64,000 bases of DNA from Trametes villosa (GCA_002964805.2 PUDQ02000020.1:434001-498000); one strand, 5' to 3'. Positions 1 through 12,145 are shown, counted from the first letter of the stretch. Translations and numbers: made by a program. The notes: generated from the sequence alone by a model not told the origin.

Positions 1-3000
1 GCGTGCTGCGCGCGCCGCGCTCGACACGGACCTCCTCGAAGCCGCCGCCCGCGCGGACCCCGACGCGGTCAGGACGGCCCTCGCGCACGGCGCAGACGCG
101 AACGCCGCGGACGAGGCCACCGGACACACCGCTATAACGTGCGCGATCGCCGGAGATAGGTGTGGTTGGTTCTCTAGTATACGCTCAGGACACGGTGCTG
201 AAGGGCGATTGCGCGCGCGCACTCTGCAGCTGGGAGGAGGTGGACGTGTCAGACGCGTCGTTCGCGCTGCAGAGCAGGGTCGAGGTGCTGAGGACGCTGA
301 TCGGTAGCGATACCACGTCTTTGTACGCGCTGAACGCGCCGGCGCGCGGCGTCACCCCGCTCGCGCTCGCCGCCTGGCTCAATATCCCCGACGCGATCCG
401 CGTCCTGTTAGACGAAAGCCGCGGGCTCGTGTCCGTGGACGGCACGGACGCGTTGGGTGTCACCCCGCTGATGTGTAAGTCCAGCTTACGACCGCGTTTT
501 GGTAAGCCAATCTGACGCTAGGTGCCAGACACCGCGCGTGACGGAGCGGTTGAGGCTGCTTCTCTGCTGGTATGCGATCAAGTTCGTGGAGTGAGGCAAA
601 CGACTGAACGGTTTCACCCTCCATAGCTCATGAAGGGCGCACGGCCCGATCTAAGAGATACACACCATCGGACTGCTATCCAACATGCTCTGCAGCACCC
701 TCAGATGCTCCACCTATGTGAATCTGCGCTTCGGAAACGCAGAGCACGCGAGTTCTTGGTGAGTCATGACCTGTGCTTTGCGCCTTCGAGAGTACTGAAA
801 GCCGTACAGCACGGCAATCGTCGTTGTCTATGTGACGTCCCCGCACCCTACGCGGCCCACGTAGAATCTTGGATGACGGCTCCGCTCAAATCGAGAGCGG
901 GGTTTCCCCCTTCAGACGCGGTGCTGTCAAAAGCTACGGCAGCGCTCATCCGTGACGTTCTTAGCGGCGACGTGCCCAGCCTCTACCAACATCTGTTCCA
1001 GAGCCAGCAACGAGCCTCTATCCTCGTCAACAGGCTGGACGGCCAGGGCTGGAGTCCGCTGCACTACGCTGTCTGCGCAGACAGTCTATCTATCGAAGCC
1101 CTTGACGCTCTTTTCCTCGCTGGTGCCGACACTAGCTTGTACACCACCTCTCACCACGGAACCCCGCTGCATTGTCTAGCTCGGGAGGCTCGGGACCCGG
1201 TCTGCGACATTCAAGTAACGCACATGCACGCATTCGTGAAACATCTCGTTTCCGACCTTCGCGCTCCACTGTCAGCGCAAGACGAGAACGGCGAGACCTG
1301 CATTCACGTTGCTGCGGAACATGGCCAGAGCATCGAAGTCCTGCTTGCACTCCTCTCATGCGATTCCCGCAACATCGTTCGGGAGATCAAGAACAACCGA
1401 GGGTTTGTGGCATTTCCACCTCGTGCTCCTCCGAAGTATACTAACGCAATCGCAGTCTAACAGCTTTGGAAGTCGCACGGCCCGAAGTTCGCTTAGCATT
1501 CGGCGTCGACGCCGAGCCCAGGCGCTCAAGCTCGGTAGCTTCGTTCCGCACCGTCCGGCCCTCCTCGAGCTCGGTCAGCTCAACGTCATCCTACGGGAGC
1601 CTCCTCACCGTGCCCACCCAACTCCGCCCTCCCCTCGACGCCGTCTTCCGCGCCCCCAGCCCCCTCTCCGGGATCGACCCGTCCACGCTCCCGCACCACA
1701 TCCTCGACAACCTCGCGCTCGTCGGGCACGACTACGCCGACGCGGACGCACACGAGCTCGCAGGCATGCGGGCGCTGCTCGACGAGGCGCTTCAGCTCGG
1801 CGAGCGCTGGGCGCGCGCGACGCAGGCGCGCATCCGCGACACCGCGCAGGAGCTCCGCGACGCGCGCGGGCGGTTCGGGCGCGCGGACGCGTTGCTGGAG
1901 GACGTGACGCGCGAGCTCGAGGGCGTGTTTGGCCCGCGCTTCGCGGATCGGCGCGATAGTCTGGAATGTGCGCGCAGGCGGACGACGGACTCGGGCGAAT
2001 CGGACGTGACGGCGGTTACCGTGTCGTCGGGGCGATCGTCGATGCAGATGGGAAGGAAGTGGCGGTCGATGTCGGATTTGCGGTCCTCATCGGATGGTGG
2101 GAGCAGCAGAAGGCAACGCTCGGACGAGTCCGACCTGCCGTACCTCCATACCAAGCCCATCGCAGAGGAAGACGAGCCGCCCGCCTCTCCCGAGAAGCCG
2201 TCGCACCTAAACGCGCTCCTCTCGCCATCGACCAAGGACCTGGCCCGCAAGACGAGCAAGGGCGACTTGTCCGTCCCGGGGAGCCGCACAGCATCGCCGT
2301 TCCCGGGCAAGAAAGATTCGTCGGCCAGCGGGACCGCGAAGCTGAAGGCGTGGTTCCGCAAGAAGCTCAGGTTCGAGCTCCCCGACGGCACTGCGGATGC
2401 GAAGGCCCTGGTTGCGCTGCCGGAAGCGGCGCGGGTGTCCAGATCACTGCCGCAATCTCCGTCGGTACCGAACGAGGAGCTGCTCTACGCTGCGCGTTGT
2501 ATCGTCAGCACCGCGAGCAGAGACCTCTCCAGTATCGAGGGTTGCATGGATAACGTATGTTTCGCGTCGTATCACTTAGCTATGGCTAACTTGATTAACT
2601 CTGCAGGCGGATCACTATCTCTCCCTCGCTTCGCATATGCTGCTTCAGACAGAACGGCGACTAAGAATGATCGTCCTGGTGCGTAGATCTCTTCCTTTGG
2701 CCGCTTTCCTAGCTCACACGCCTCGCAGAACCGCAAAGCAGCCCTCGAAAGCGCGCGCATCGCACATCTGCCCGACACCCTCGACGACCCCTTCATGTCC
2801 GCGATCGCCTCCACCGTGCGCTCCGCCGCGCACGACACCGTCCTCTTCCCCTCCTCCCGTGCGCGCAGCCGCAGCGGGAGCGCGAGCACGTCGGAGTACT
2901 CGCTCGCGGACTCGGCGTCGCCCGGCTCGTCCGTGCTCTCGCTCTCGTCGACGCTGATCGAGAGCGAGGACGACGACACGCGCGTGCTGCGCCGCCTGCT

Positions 3001-3148
3001 CACGCGCAAGGTCGACGCGCGCGCGGACGGCGCGCTCGAGGAGGTCGACAAGGCGCTCACGTGGCTCCGGATCGTGCAGGACACGCTCCGCGGCCTCCGG
3101 CGGCGCACGCGCGCGTGTGGTGGCACGACCTCTCATGACGAACAATGA
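1..3148 (+). CDS. Ankyrin-repeat protein, 5' end outside window
   Basis: Partial gene entering from the left edge. Ankyrin units are visible: a repeat with HGADAN near 80-105, one with GVTPLALAAW near 345-375, one with GWSPLHYAV near 1045-1070, a GTPLHCLA unit near 1160, and GETCIHVAAEHG near 1290-1325. The C-terminal half is low-complexity, Ser/Arg rich and charged, and probably disordered. Introns I place: about 160-229, about 475-535, about 561-629, 1403-1455 (restores NNRG-LTALEVA), 2555-2606 and 2679-2728; the stop is TGA at 3146-3148. The role is not identifiable from ankyrin repeats alone; they normally mediate protein-protein contacts. It is likely intracellular, since I see no signal peptide or membrane segment in the visible part. 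The first two junctions are the least certain. Confidence 0.72.
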
Positions 3149-3543
3149 CTGCGATGTTCAACGATGACCTCGAGGTGTGAACAATGACCCCGTCTCTTGC
3201 TGGCTCCCTGCTTCGTTCGCCGAACTCTGCTTTCGCGTTCTGCTCCGGGCCCGTGATTGAAATGACACTGTACGTGGACCCTGCTGCTGCTGTTGGATAG
3301 CCCCGCTCTGCTATGTTGTACGACGCATGTACCATCCGTGAACGTGTTGTGGGATAGTGTACAGATAGGCCCATGCTAGCGCTGCTGTGTGTATAGGAAG
3401 TTATCTATGTTGTATATATGCGATACATAGTCGATATGTTATGAATACCTGGCATACCCATCCCTCACCCTGACCGTGACACCTGAATGTGCCGATGGCC
3501 CAGCGTACACACCCGCCTCTAGCCCTAAAGTAAAGACACCTGG
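3149..3543. other. Intergenic, convergent 3' ends
   Basis: Region between the end of the ankyrin gene (+) and the end of the membrane-protein gene (-). It is less GC-rich than the flanks and TA/TG-rich around 3400-3450, as expected for two 3' UTRs. I see no gene or repeat. Confidence 0.5.
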
Positions 3544-4979
3544 CTATAGCGCGTGCGCGTGCGCATGCGGCAACGACAGCTCGTCCGCCTTGCGGTCCAC
3601 GTCCGACGCGGAGTCGTTCATCTCCCCCCGGTCCGTCTCGCGCATCTTCGTGATGTGCACCTGCAGGCGGCCGAGCGGGAGCGCGTGCGCGTGCCCGCCC
3701 TCGAGCTCGCCCGCGGTGAGCACGCGCGTGCTCCCGCTGTGGGAGCGCTGGTGCGTGCCCCCGCCGAGCGCGCCGCTGTGCTCGTGGCTCCGCACGCTCG
3801 TCGCGAGCCCGACGCGGATGATGACCATGTAGAACGTGATCGAGATGATGGGCGTGATCTGCGGCGCGGCGGGTCGAGGGGTCGCGGGTAGGGGTGGGGG
3901 TAGAGGGGGATGTGGTTAGTGAGGGAACGGAGGGGGAGGGGAGGAGAGGCTCACGATGTCGAGGACGATGTACTGCCCGTTGGACTTCTGGACGAAGCAG
4001 GCGAGCGCGGCGGTGAGCGTCGCGGAGTACAGGAGGCCGGCGTCGGCGATGACGCGGACGACGTGGAGCAGCGAGCCCTGGCGCATGCGTGCCGTGCGGC
4101 GGTTCGCGACCCAGATCTTGTACCCCAGGAGGACTGGGTGTGCAGCGGTGAGAATGCATAGTTATAGAGGGGTGGGTAAGGGACGGGTTGGGGGAACGTA
4201 CTGGAGACGATGAAATTGGTGGCGAGGGTGGACGAGTAGAACGCGGTGATCCACTGGCCGACGCGGGTGAGGAAGACCGTGCCCGCTCCTGATGGGACGG
4301 TCGCACTGGAGTGGATGGCGATTGCAGACACAACTACAATATGAGCGGGCTTAGAAGATGGTTTTCCCTGTGAGGAAGTTGGCACGTACTGCCAATCCAG
4401 AACCACAGCACGATGGGGAACGCGACTACGAGCCAGGACTGCCAGACGACATAGCAACGGTAGATCTGCGCCAGTGTGAGCGACCTACATCACAAGTCAA
4501 TGTTAAGTGTGAACTCACCAGGACGCCGTCGCCCAGCAGGGTCTGGAAGAGATACACAATATTTTTGGCAATGAACGTGGTCTCGGAGGGCTGCGAAAAG
4601 AATGCGACGGGCCCGCCGGGAAAAGTATCGCGCTGGCCTACCAGCCCGTTGCATACGCGGATGATATCGATCACCATGTGCTATATGGACATAAGTCTTC
4701 TGGGAATTCTTGGGACGTCGGTGGGGGCAAAGACGTACCGCAGTACTACAGGCTAGTAGAGCCCAGGAAACGGCGAGCATTCGCCAGTTCACCTGCCTGT
4801 CCAGCCGCCGGCTGTTTTCCCTCAAAATGTACAAAGTCACGCCGAACATGAATACAGAGAAGCCTGGAATTGATGTAAGCAGGTGCAGTCAAAGTCAATT
4901 TACGAACGAGCCTACCATAGAAGATGCCTTCTAGGGTCGTCGAAATGACGGCGGCCAAATCCAGAGTAAGGGCTGGCAT
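3544..4979 (-). CDS. Fungal multi-pass (7TM-like) membrane protein
   Basis: The start MPALTLDLAAV at 4979 and the splice series give a protein of about 330 residues with repeated hydrophobic segments: an N-terminal helix around EGIFYGFSVFMFGVTLYIL, then NWRMLAVSWALLACSTA, then a segment after FIAKNIVYLFQTLLGDG, then IYRCYVVW leading into a long hydrophobic run ending near WFWIG, then a C-terminal helix ending MVIIRVGLAT. The tail is hydrophilic, with His/Ala repeats just before the stop at 3544. The IYRCYVVW motif and layout are those of the large Agaricomycete families of unknown-function 7TM-like proteins, often labelled GPCR-like. At least six short introns separate the exons; for example exon 1 ends at FYG and exon 2 starts GFSVFMF. 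Function and ligand are unknown. It is convergent with the ankyrin gene and divergent from the VPS39 gene. Confidence 0.72.
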
Positions 4980-5561
4980 GGCGAGCCGTTCACGGAAGTA
5001 AAGTGTACAGGGCGGAGGAAAGGGAGGGAGCGGCGGCCGGACAGGGCGTGGTAGGACCGAGTACCGGTACTCGAGCGTGGGCGGGGAGCTTTTGAGGAGG
5101 AGGCGTGCCGGCCATGTCTAAAGGCAAAACGGCAAAATCCAGGCCCGGTTCTCGAATGCTGTTCTGAGGATCGATGGGCGATGGAAGTGGAAGCAATCGA
5201 AGGTGCTGGACTTGCGCGATCGCCCGGTTTGGGTCGGGGGCGGGAAAGGGGCGAGGGGACATATGGCGGATGGCCGGTGGCGGCGTCGACGCTGTCTGCG
5301 CCATCCGTTCTTGCGCCTCGGCGCCAATCGTTCCTCTTAACCCCTCCCATATCGGGCACGCCAGCCATCAGTGGCGCGGCAGCGGGCAGTCGCAGACGCC
5401 CAGAACGCGTCGCGCACGCGTCCGATTGGAGGCCGCTCTCTTCCTCTCCTCCACCCCCGCACCCCGAGCGTGTACCTCCTCCGTTCCGAACCCGAATGCA
5501 CCGGCCTCTGCGCTGAGCTCTCGAACTCTCGCGTCTTCTACTGCTGCTAGCCCTTGCGAGA
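4980..5561. other. Divergent promoter region
   Basis: Shared upstream region of the membrane protein (-) and VPS39 (+). It is GC-rich with pyrimidine tracts near 5430-5470. The ORFs here on both strands lack recognisable protein character. No TATA-like element stands out. Confidence 0.4.
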
Positions 5562-8500
5562 ATGCCGACGGGGCCTTTCGATGCGCCGGACGTGGTGCTA
5601 GACGGATTCAAGGAGCGTCCGGAGTCCCTGACCGTCCAAGGCACATCCTGCGTTTCCACAGAATGAGGGCCTCTGCTGATGGATGACGCAAGGCGACAGG
5701 CTCTATGTCGGGACGTCGACCGGCAGCCTCCATGTATACACTTTTGGGGACACGCCAGGTGCGTCCGGTGTTAAGCTCCAGGCCTCCACTAATTACGGTC
5801 TCACCACAGATCATGCCACTGAACTCGCCGAGACCAAGAAGTCACTGTGCCGGCGGAGTATCGACCAGCTGATATTCATCAAGGAAGTGAACTCCTTGGC
5901 CGTTCTCTCAGGTGCGGACACGTCCGAGTGCGCATACTTGGAGAATGCAGCAGTTCCCCTAAGATACGTCATACAGAGGCGCAGGTTACGCTCTTCCCGT
6001 ACCCCACGTACTCGCCGCCTACACCACTTGTGAAGACGAAGGGCGCGCTATGCTTTGCCCTGCATACAGCTGTCGAGTACCCAACTCCAGAGACTGCTAT
6101 ACCCGCCAGCCCCGGTCCTCCAGGCAAAGGTAAAGGTGTCCCGGCGGTCGTCACCAGGCTGGCTATCGGATGCAGGAGAAAGATTGTGCTTTACTCCTGG
6201 AAGGATGGCGAGCCCCAGGAAGTTCAGGTGCTGAATGCGCTTACCTTCTCATTGCGGTAGATACTGACTGAATGCAGGAATTCCCGCTGGCACATTCTCC
6301 TCGCAACATGACCTTCGTTAGCAATGAGGTCCTTTGCTGGGGACATACACCAACAGACTATTCTATTACCTCCTTGAAGACGTCTACGACCGTCGATGCT
6401 AGCACGCCGATACCAACCGCATCATCTAGCGGCAGCATCGGTACTATGGGGATGGGTGCTCTATCTGGACTCGGAGGCTACATGACTTTGGGACTGGTAG
6501 CCAAGGCCAAACCCACTATCGCGGGCCTGAACGAGAACGAAGCGCTCATCGCGAAAGACAGTGAGCATTGCGTTGTACGTTGATATATTCCGTCGACTCA
6601 CGGCGTTAGACAATGGCTTCATCATCGGTAGCGACGGGAAGCCCTCTCGGAGTGAGAACATCGACTGGCCAGCCCCTCCAGAGGAGATAGGTAATTCGAT
6701 ATAATCGTTGAGACTGCATGTTCCGGTTTAAGTCTTCCCCTGCAGCCATCGTCAAGCCCTACGTCTTCGCAGTCCTGCCACCAGGGTCAGTGCCGACAGC
6801 ACAAGTAGATGGACTACCAGCCACCACTCCGTCGACCTTCGTTCCTTCACCCGTTCTCGAGATCCGTTCCTCGCTTTCCCTATCCCCCGTTCAGACGATA
6901 CCCTTTCCTCCTGCATCAGCCACCACGCAAGCCACCACTACAACGCATACAGTGCGCCTCCTCACACCATCTCCATCCTACAAGTCTCCACTATTCGTCG
7001 TGAGCACCCCTACCGATCGCACTACAGCAGCGAGTGTTGGCAGCTTGATATGGCGTTTCCGGATGAAGCCCTGGAATCAGCAAATTGACGAGCTGGTCGA
7101 GGTGGGTTCGTACAAGGAAGCGCTTACACTCCTGGACTCCCTCGACGCTGCGTTGATAGCGGACAAGGTTCGTTGAGGCGAACTCCCCATGCTGGCATTC
7201 ATTCTCAACGACGCCTAACAGGAACGCAGGCAGCGGGAGATCCGCGCTCTGCAGGCAGTGGACAACTTCCGCAACGCAAAGTACGACGACGCAATCAACG
7301 CATTCTTGGACCTCGACATCAACCCCGCCAAGGTCGTTGCGCTGTACCCCGAGACCATAGCCGGCAGGCTGTCGATACCGCAGGACGAGTGGATACCTCT
7401 GTTCGGCGGGCCTAAACCGAAGGCGCCGGAGCGACCTGCTACGCCGCAGCCTGCAGTCACGGCGAGCAGTCCGAAACCGGGTGACTCGCCGGGGACGCCG
7501 AAGAGCGTGGAGTCGCCGCCCCGTGCGCCGACGCCGCAAGGCTCCATTCGCGGCGTACTGAAGTCCGGGCTGGAGAGCATCGTCGCCGCGGCAAAGGATG
7601 ACGACGCGGCTTCAATTCGCAGCGTCCGCCGACCGCCCAAACCTGGTACGTCCCCGCTCGCTCCTACTGCTGCTCTAACGCGAGTTAGCGCGCGGCTCAC
7701 GCTGACTGACTATGCAGACAACTTCCACCGCTCGATCGAGGTGCTCATGCGCTACCTCTCCGACCGGCGGCCCAAGATCGCCGGCGCGCTCGCGGCGCTG
7801 CACATCTCCTCCGCGCAGTCGCACGAGATGCCGATCCTGTCCGCGACGTCGACCGCGGACCTGCTCGCGCTCCCGAGCGCGCCGCTCTCGGCGCTCACGC
7901 CCGAGGAGCTCGTGCGCTTCGCACAGATTGTCGACACGGCGCTGTTCAAGTCGTATCTGCTAGTGAGGCCCGGGCTGTTGGGACCGCTGTGTCGCGTGGG
8001 GTGGTGTGAAGTGTCGGAGGTGGAGGAGCTGTTGCGGGAGCGGGAGGTGAGTTGGATTGTGTTGATGTTAGGGTAAGGGGGGTGGTTACTGATGATGGGG
8101 GGATGCAGAAATACCAGGAGATGATATATCTGTACAACGGCAGGAAGATGCATGGGAAGGCGCTCAGCCTCCTCCGACAGTGCGTCGTTCCGCCCTGTCT
8201 AGCTGTGCCGATTGCTGACTATCCGTAGGCTCAGCGAGAAGGAGACCGACATTCGTGACAAGCTCGGGCCTACCGTCAGCTATCTGCAGCGCCTCGGGCC
8301 TGAGCACCTCGACCAGATATTCGAGCACTCGCGCTGGGTGTTCGAGCAAGACCGTGACATCGCCTTCGAGGTACGTGCCAACCGATACCCCGCTGTCCAG
8401 CTGCTCACCTTCGTCCACAGATCTTCACGTCGGAGGAGGCCGAGCTACCGAAGGAGCCCGTCGCGGACTTCCTTGAGCACCTCGATCCGGCTATATGCGC

Positions 8501-9511
8501 GCGGTATATCGAGTATCTAATCAGCGAGCGTGCGGAGACCTCGCAGGAGTTCCACGACCGCCTCGCTGAGCTGTATTTGCGCATGACCGTCGCCGCGAAG
8601 AAGCGGGGAGATGATGGTACGCACACTACCCACCTGCCGCGTAGGAAGCCGTGCTAACGCTGCACAGAGGGTCGGAGAAAGGCGTACGAGAAACTGCTGC
8701 GCTTCATCGACACGACGGAGTTCTACTCGGCCGACCGTTTGTTTGGCCTGTTACCTTCGGAAGGTATGTGACCCGCGGTGCCCCACCCGCTCGCGAACCT
8801 GAACATAACGGTTGTTATTTCGCAGATCTCTTCGAGGCGAAGGCCATCCTCCTCGGCCGCCTCGGCCGGCACGACAGCGCGCTCGAAGTGTACGCCTACC
8901 GCCTCCAAGACTTCCAGAAAGCCGAGGAGTACTGCAAGCGCGTCTACAAGCCGAACTCGCCCACCGCCAACGTCTTCCTCACGCTCCTCCGCACCTACCT
9001 CCTGCCCGGCCCCTCCGCGCCCGCGGCGGCCGCGCTCCTGCCCCCCGCGCTCGAGCTCATCGGCCGCCACAGCCCGCGGCTGGACCCCGTGGCGACGCTG
9101 CAGCTGCTCCCGCCGCTTGTGACCGCGCAGGATGTGCGCGCGTTCCTGCTCGAGTCGCTGCGCGCGCCGCTGTTCGACGCGCGCGTGGTGCGCAACGTGC
9201 ACAAGGCGCGCGAGGAGCAGGTCGCGCGCAGGCTGATGGTGCTCCAGTCGAAGCGGGTGCGGATCACCGACAGCAGAATGTGAGGTCGACAGCAGTCATC
9301 TGCTCGAGTCTCCACTGACTTCGGGTCGTCGTACAGCTGCCCACAGTGCCACAAACGCCTAGGAGGGAGTGTGATCGCGGTGCATGCGCCCCAGTGAGTG
9401 TGTTGTATCCACAAGGCTGTATATGCGGCTCACATTGTACACAGCGGTGAAGTGACACATTATCAATGTCGGGAGGCCTTCTCGCAGAAGTTGAAAGAGG
9501 GTCGAGTATAG
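5562..9511 (+). CDS. VPS39: Vam6/Vps39-like HOPS/vacuole tethering protein
   Basis: Subunit of the HOPS tethering complex, acting at late endosome/vacuole membranes to promote Rab7-dependent fusion. The protein starts MPTGPFDAPDVVLDGF and the N-terminus forms a citron-homology beta-propeller (GDRLYVGTSTGSLHVYTF near 5693-5745, later GFIIGSDGKPSR near 6620-6650). The middle is a clathrin-heavy-chain-repeat region (KYQEMIYLYNGRKMHGKAL near 8110-8165, DPAICARYIEYLISERAET near 8480-8540). The C-terminus has the Zn-type Vps39_2 motif CPQCHKRLGGSVIAVHAP followed by VTHYQCREAFS, the stop being 9509-9511. A Ser/Pro/Thr-rich linker lies near 7400-7660. Many short introns are present; the first (5641-5692) must be GC-AG to keep frame. 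Domain order and length suit Vam6/Vps39 (TRAP1-like proteins are the close alternative). Confidence 0.88.
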
Positions 9512-9850
9512 TGCGCACGGATAGATAGTCTTTCACGGTCGGTCGTCTATTCCTACGGATTATATTATTCACAATCACTGCACGTAAATCTTGCTCCACG
9601 CCCTATGCTTTGACTTGTATCACAGTCTCGAAACCACGCATGCTCCGGTGACCCCACTCCTGCAAGAGACGTGCGCTGGGGCATGCATGTTGCTGTGCCT
9701 TTCCAAGCACTCATTCCCTCACGAGTCACCAGCGAACATGCAGGCAAGTTAGACAATATGACGGAAGAACTGATGGATATAGCGGGCACAAGATTCCAGG
9801 GCTACAAGTACAGACATTACAATACTATTGCGTCATTGACGTCCCCATCC
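9512..9850. other. Intergenic, convergent 3' ends
   Basis: Lies between the VPS39 stop and the TUDOR-gene stop. It is comparatively AT-rich (for example 9550-9575), consistent with 3' UTRs. No gene seen. Confidence 0.45.
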
Positions 9851-10268
9851 TTAAGCCTTTCCGACGATGTTCATCTCCTACGCACACACAGTAAGTGGGA
9901 TGAAATGGCGAGCGAACATTGGGCTTACCTGGTAGTTGGTCGTCTTGCCAGTGTTATCGTTCCGAATGGCGTAGCGGGAGCTCTGTGAGCTGCCAGTGAG
10001 AAGTAGTCATACACGCAAACTGGTAGGAGCACCTACCCCGTCCTCGGCCTCGACGATCTCCTCAATGACACCGGTGGAGTGCGCGACGTTGTCGTGGTCA
10101 CCTAGGCGAGGAAGCGCCGTCAGGGATCTCACCGACACCTGCAAGGCGTGTCACTCACCGCCAATGGGGCGGTACTCGACCTTGTCGCCCTTCTGATGTA
10201 TTGTTAGTCCCATAATAGAGGCTCCAAGTAATTCGGAAGGGTACCTCGTAGCTAGCAGCGGCGGGCAT
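9851..10268 (-). CDS. HVA1/DUF2945 TUDOR-like small protein
   Basis: Five exons (10245-10268, 10159-10192, 10037-10101, then two further short exons ending at 9851) close in frame to a 67-residue protein. It begins MPAAASYE and contains KGDKVEYRPIGG, HSTGVIEEIVEAEDG, SSRYAIRNDNTGKTTNYQ and a terminal EMNIVGKA. The GDKVEY...G.V..I pattern followed by the YxIRNDNTGK strand is the DUF2945 fold, named hypervirulence-associated TUDOR domain after work in Cryptococcus and widespread in saprotrophic fungi and bacteria. It is a single compact SH3-like barrel with no signal peptide, probably cytosolic; its molecular function is not established. All introns are short. A TATATAAA-type element sits about 90 bp upstream. 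Confidence 0.85.
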
Positions 10269-10734
10269 GTTGGCGATGAGAAAGTGGTGGGTGCGGTGAA
10301 GTGCTGGGGTGTTTGGTTGGGAGAGAGTTGTTGCGCCCACCTCTGGGATCCCAGCAGGTTTATATACTGCTGAGAGGATATGATGCGGTCATCGTGTCGT
10401 CAACGGAGGGCCGCTGGATTTTGTGACGTTGAACGGGTTTGGCTGCCTTTCGAAGCAGGTCCGCCCCCTTTCTTGGCCAGTGACCCTGGCGCAGCGGAGG
10501 ATGTGACGCAATCCCCGCCGCTTCTCATTTACTCGACGTCGGGAGATGCGTCGCGTACGCGATCTCTTGCTGCGTGCGCTGTCATCGGTCTCCACATCGT
10601 GCTTTGCGAGAGACTCGTGCGTTCTAGGCGGCGGATAGAGAAGAGCACGAAGGCAGCGGCGAGCGCCACAAAGTGTCATTCAGGAGGCGGGGTCCCATAA
10701 CACTCTGTTTGTTTCAATTTGCAAAGGCCGTTAG
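10269..10734. other. Intergenic, promoter side of the TUDOR gene
   Basis: Apart from the TATA element, I find no coding signal here; overlapping ORFs on both strands (10380-10700) read as Arg-rich shadows. The region ends at the tRNA-Ser gene. Confidence 0.4.
10359..10366 (-). promoter_or_regulatory. TATA box of the TUDOR-protein gene
   Basis: TATATAAA on the minus strand, about 91 bp before the start codon at 10268. Several genes in this window have a TATA-like element 50-100 bp upstream of the ATG. Confidence 0.5.
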
Positions 10735-10828
10735 GTCACTTTGCCGGAGTGGTTAACGGGATCGCCTGCTATTCGTAGCTGCTAGCGGTTGTGCTTTGCA
10801 CGCGAGTGTTCGAATCGCTCAGGTGACG
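10735..10828 (+). tRNA. tRNA-Ser(GCU) with a 12-nt intron
   Basis: Class II tRNA. The acceptor stem pairs GTCACTT (10735-10741) with AGGTGAC (10821-10827), with discriminator G at 10828. The D-arm is CCG...CGG, and the T-arm contains GTTCGAATC. The anticodon stem ATCGC (10762-10766) pairs with GCGGT (10785-10789). The anticodon GCT is at 10768-10770, A37 at 10771, and a 12-nt intron occupies 10772-10783, the canonical position one base 3' of the anticodon. A long variable arm (about TTGTGCTTTGCACGC) marks it as a serine tRNA. A T-run at 10830-10834 just downstream fits a pol III terminator. The mature tRNA would be 82 nt before CCA addition. Confidence 0.93.
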
Positions 10829-10835
10829 CTTTTTG
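10829..10835 (+). terminator. Pol III T-run terminator
   Basis: Run of five T residues immediately after the tRNA-Ser discriminator base, the usual RNA polymerase III stop signal. Confidence 0.6.
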
Positions 10836-10954
10836 GCTACCCCGCTGAAGCGGGCGTCTAACTGCCTGCCGGGATGTCGACAGAATGAGGTGGTCCCGAC
10901 TCCCGAGTGCACGCCGCCTTCGCTCCCCGACGCTCTCTCACACACTCACCGACC

Positions 10955-12145
10955 ATGTCAGAACACCTCAACAGCGAAGAGGAGGACCTCCTTCAGGTAG
11001 GGTACTTGCTCTACAAGAAAACAAAATGCTCAGGCTGCGTCGTAGTCCGCGCTCTCTACGGCCTTCACTCCCGCAGCTTTGCCTCGCCAGTCCGCTGCGC
11101 CCCCTGCCGCACCTGAGCCCGAAGCCACCCCCGAGGCCGCACCTGAACCAGCCTCCGCACCAGCCCCAGAGACTCACCCCGACCCCTCTGCACCGTCCGC
11201 GCAGCCCGAGTCGACGGAGACCGCCTGGCAGGAGGAGTATGAGTCCCACGTCGCGGAATGGCGTCAGCGCTCGGCCGAGCAGCGCGAGAAGGCCGAGGAG
11301 CAGCGCGCAAAGTGGGAGGCGATCCGCGCGCAGGAGCGGGCGGAGGGCAAGGCCAGCGAGAGCGTGCTGAGCCTCCGCGAGCACGGCTGGGAGAACCTCA
11401 GCGCGAGCGTGACCACCGCCGCGACCGCGGCGGAGTCCCCGAGCCCGGCGGACGCGAGGGACTTGACCACCGGGGAGGGCCAGGGCGGGCACTCGAAGGA
11501 GTTCCTCGAGGTGAGCTTCTTTACGTATGGTGTATGAATTAGGGGAACGTGCCCCCTCGTGCTGACGGCCCGTGCTATGCGCAGGCTGTTCTGCCGGGCG
11601 CACACCCGTCTGGGTCGAGCTCGAGCACCCCACCCGAAAACGAGCACTCGCAGCCCGCGTCCGAGCCCGAGTCGTCGAAGCAGGAGAAGTGGGACGACAT
11701 GGCGTCCTCGCTCACCTCGTCCTTCCCGTCCATATCCTTCCCGTCCGACCCGCACTCGCCCTCCTCGTCCGCCCGGCGCGACCTCGCGCCGCACGCGCAC
11801 CGCTCCCACCACGCGCACGCCGCGGGCCACGACCACGGGCACGGCCACGCGCATGCGCACCACGCGCACCACGCGCACGAGGGCGCGGAGGGCGCGCACA
11901 CGGCGACGCTGTCGGTGTTCGACGCGTCGCTGAGCCCGAAGACGCGTGCGCTCGCGCTGCTCTCGGCCGTCGCGATCAACGTGCTGCTGCCGTTCGTGAA
12001 CGGGGTCATGCTCGGGTTCGGCGAGATCTTCGCGAAGAACGTCGTCGTGCGCTGGATCGGGTGGAAGCTCCCCGGGACGGCGAGTGCGGCGAGCCAGCAG
12101 GGGTCGGGGCGCGTTGCGACTAACGTCGGGCTGGGGAGGAAGTAG
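10955..12145 (+). CDS. MIM1: Mim1 (Tom13)-like mitochondrial outer membrane import factor
   Basis: Mim1 inserts alpha-helical proteins and assembles TOM subunits in the mitochondrial outer membrane. The diagnostic C-terminal block reads LSPKTRALALLSAVAINVLL, then PFVNGVMLGFGEIFA, then RWIGWKLPG (about 11930-12075); this contains the single transmembrane helix with its G-rich face. Exons 10955-10996, 11091-11510 and 11585-12145 sum to a clean 340-residue frame. The first junction is the least sure because a mini-exon near 11033 is also possible. The N-terminal two thirds is long and disordered compared with the short yeast protein: a Pro/Ala/Glu tract, a charged helix with WRQRSAEQREKAEEQRAKW, a Ser-rich stretch and a His-rich tract at about 11790-11895. 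Family assignment rests on the C-terminus alone but that motif is specific. Confidence 0.85.
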
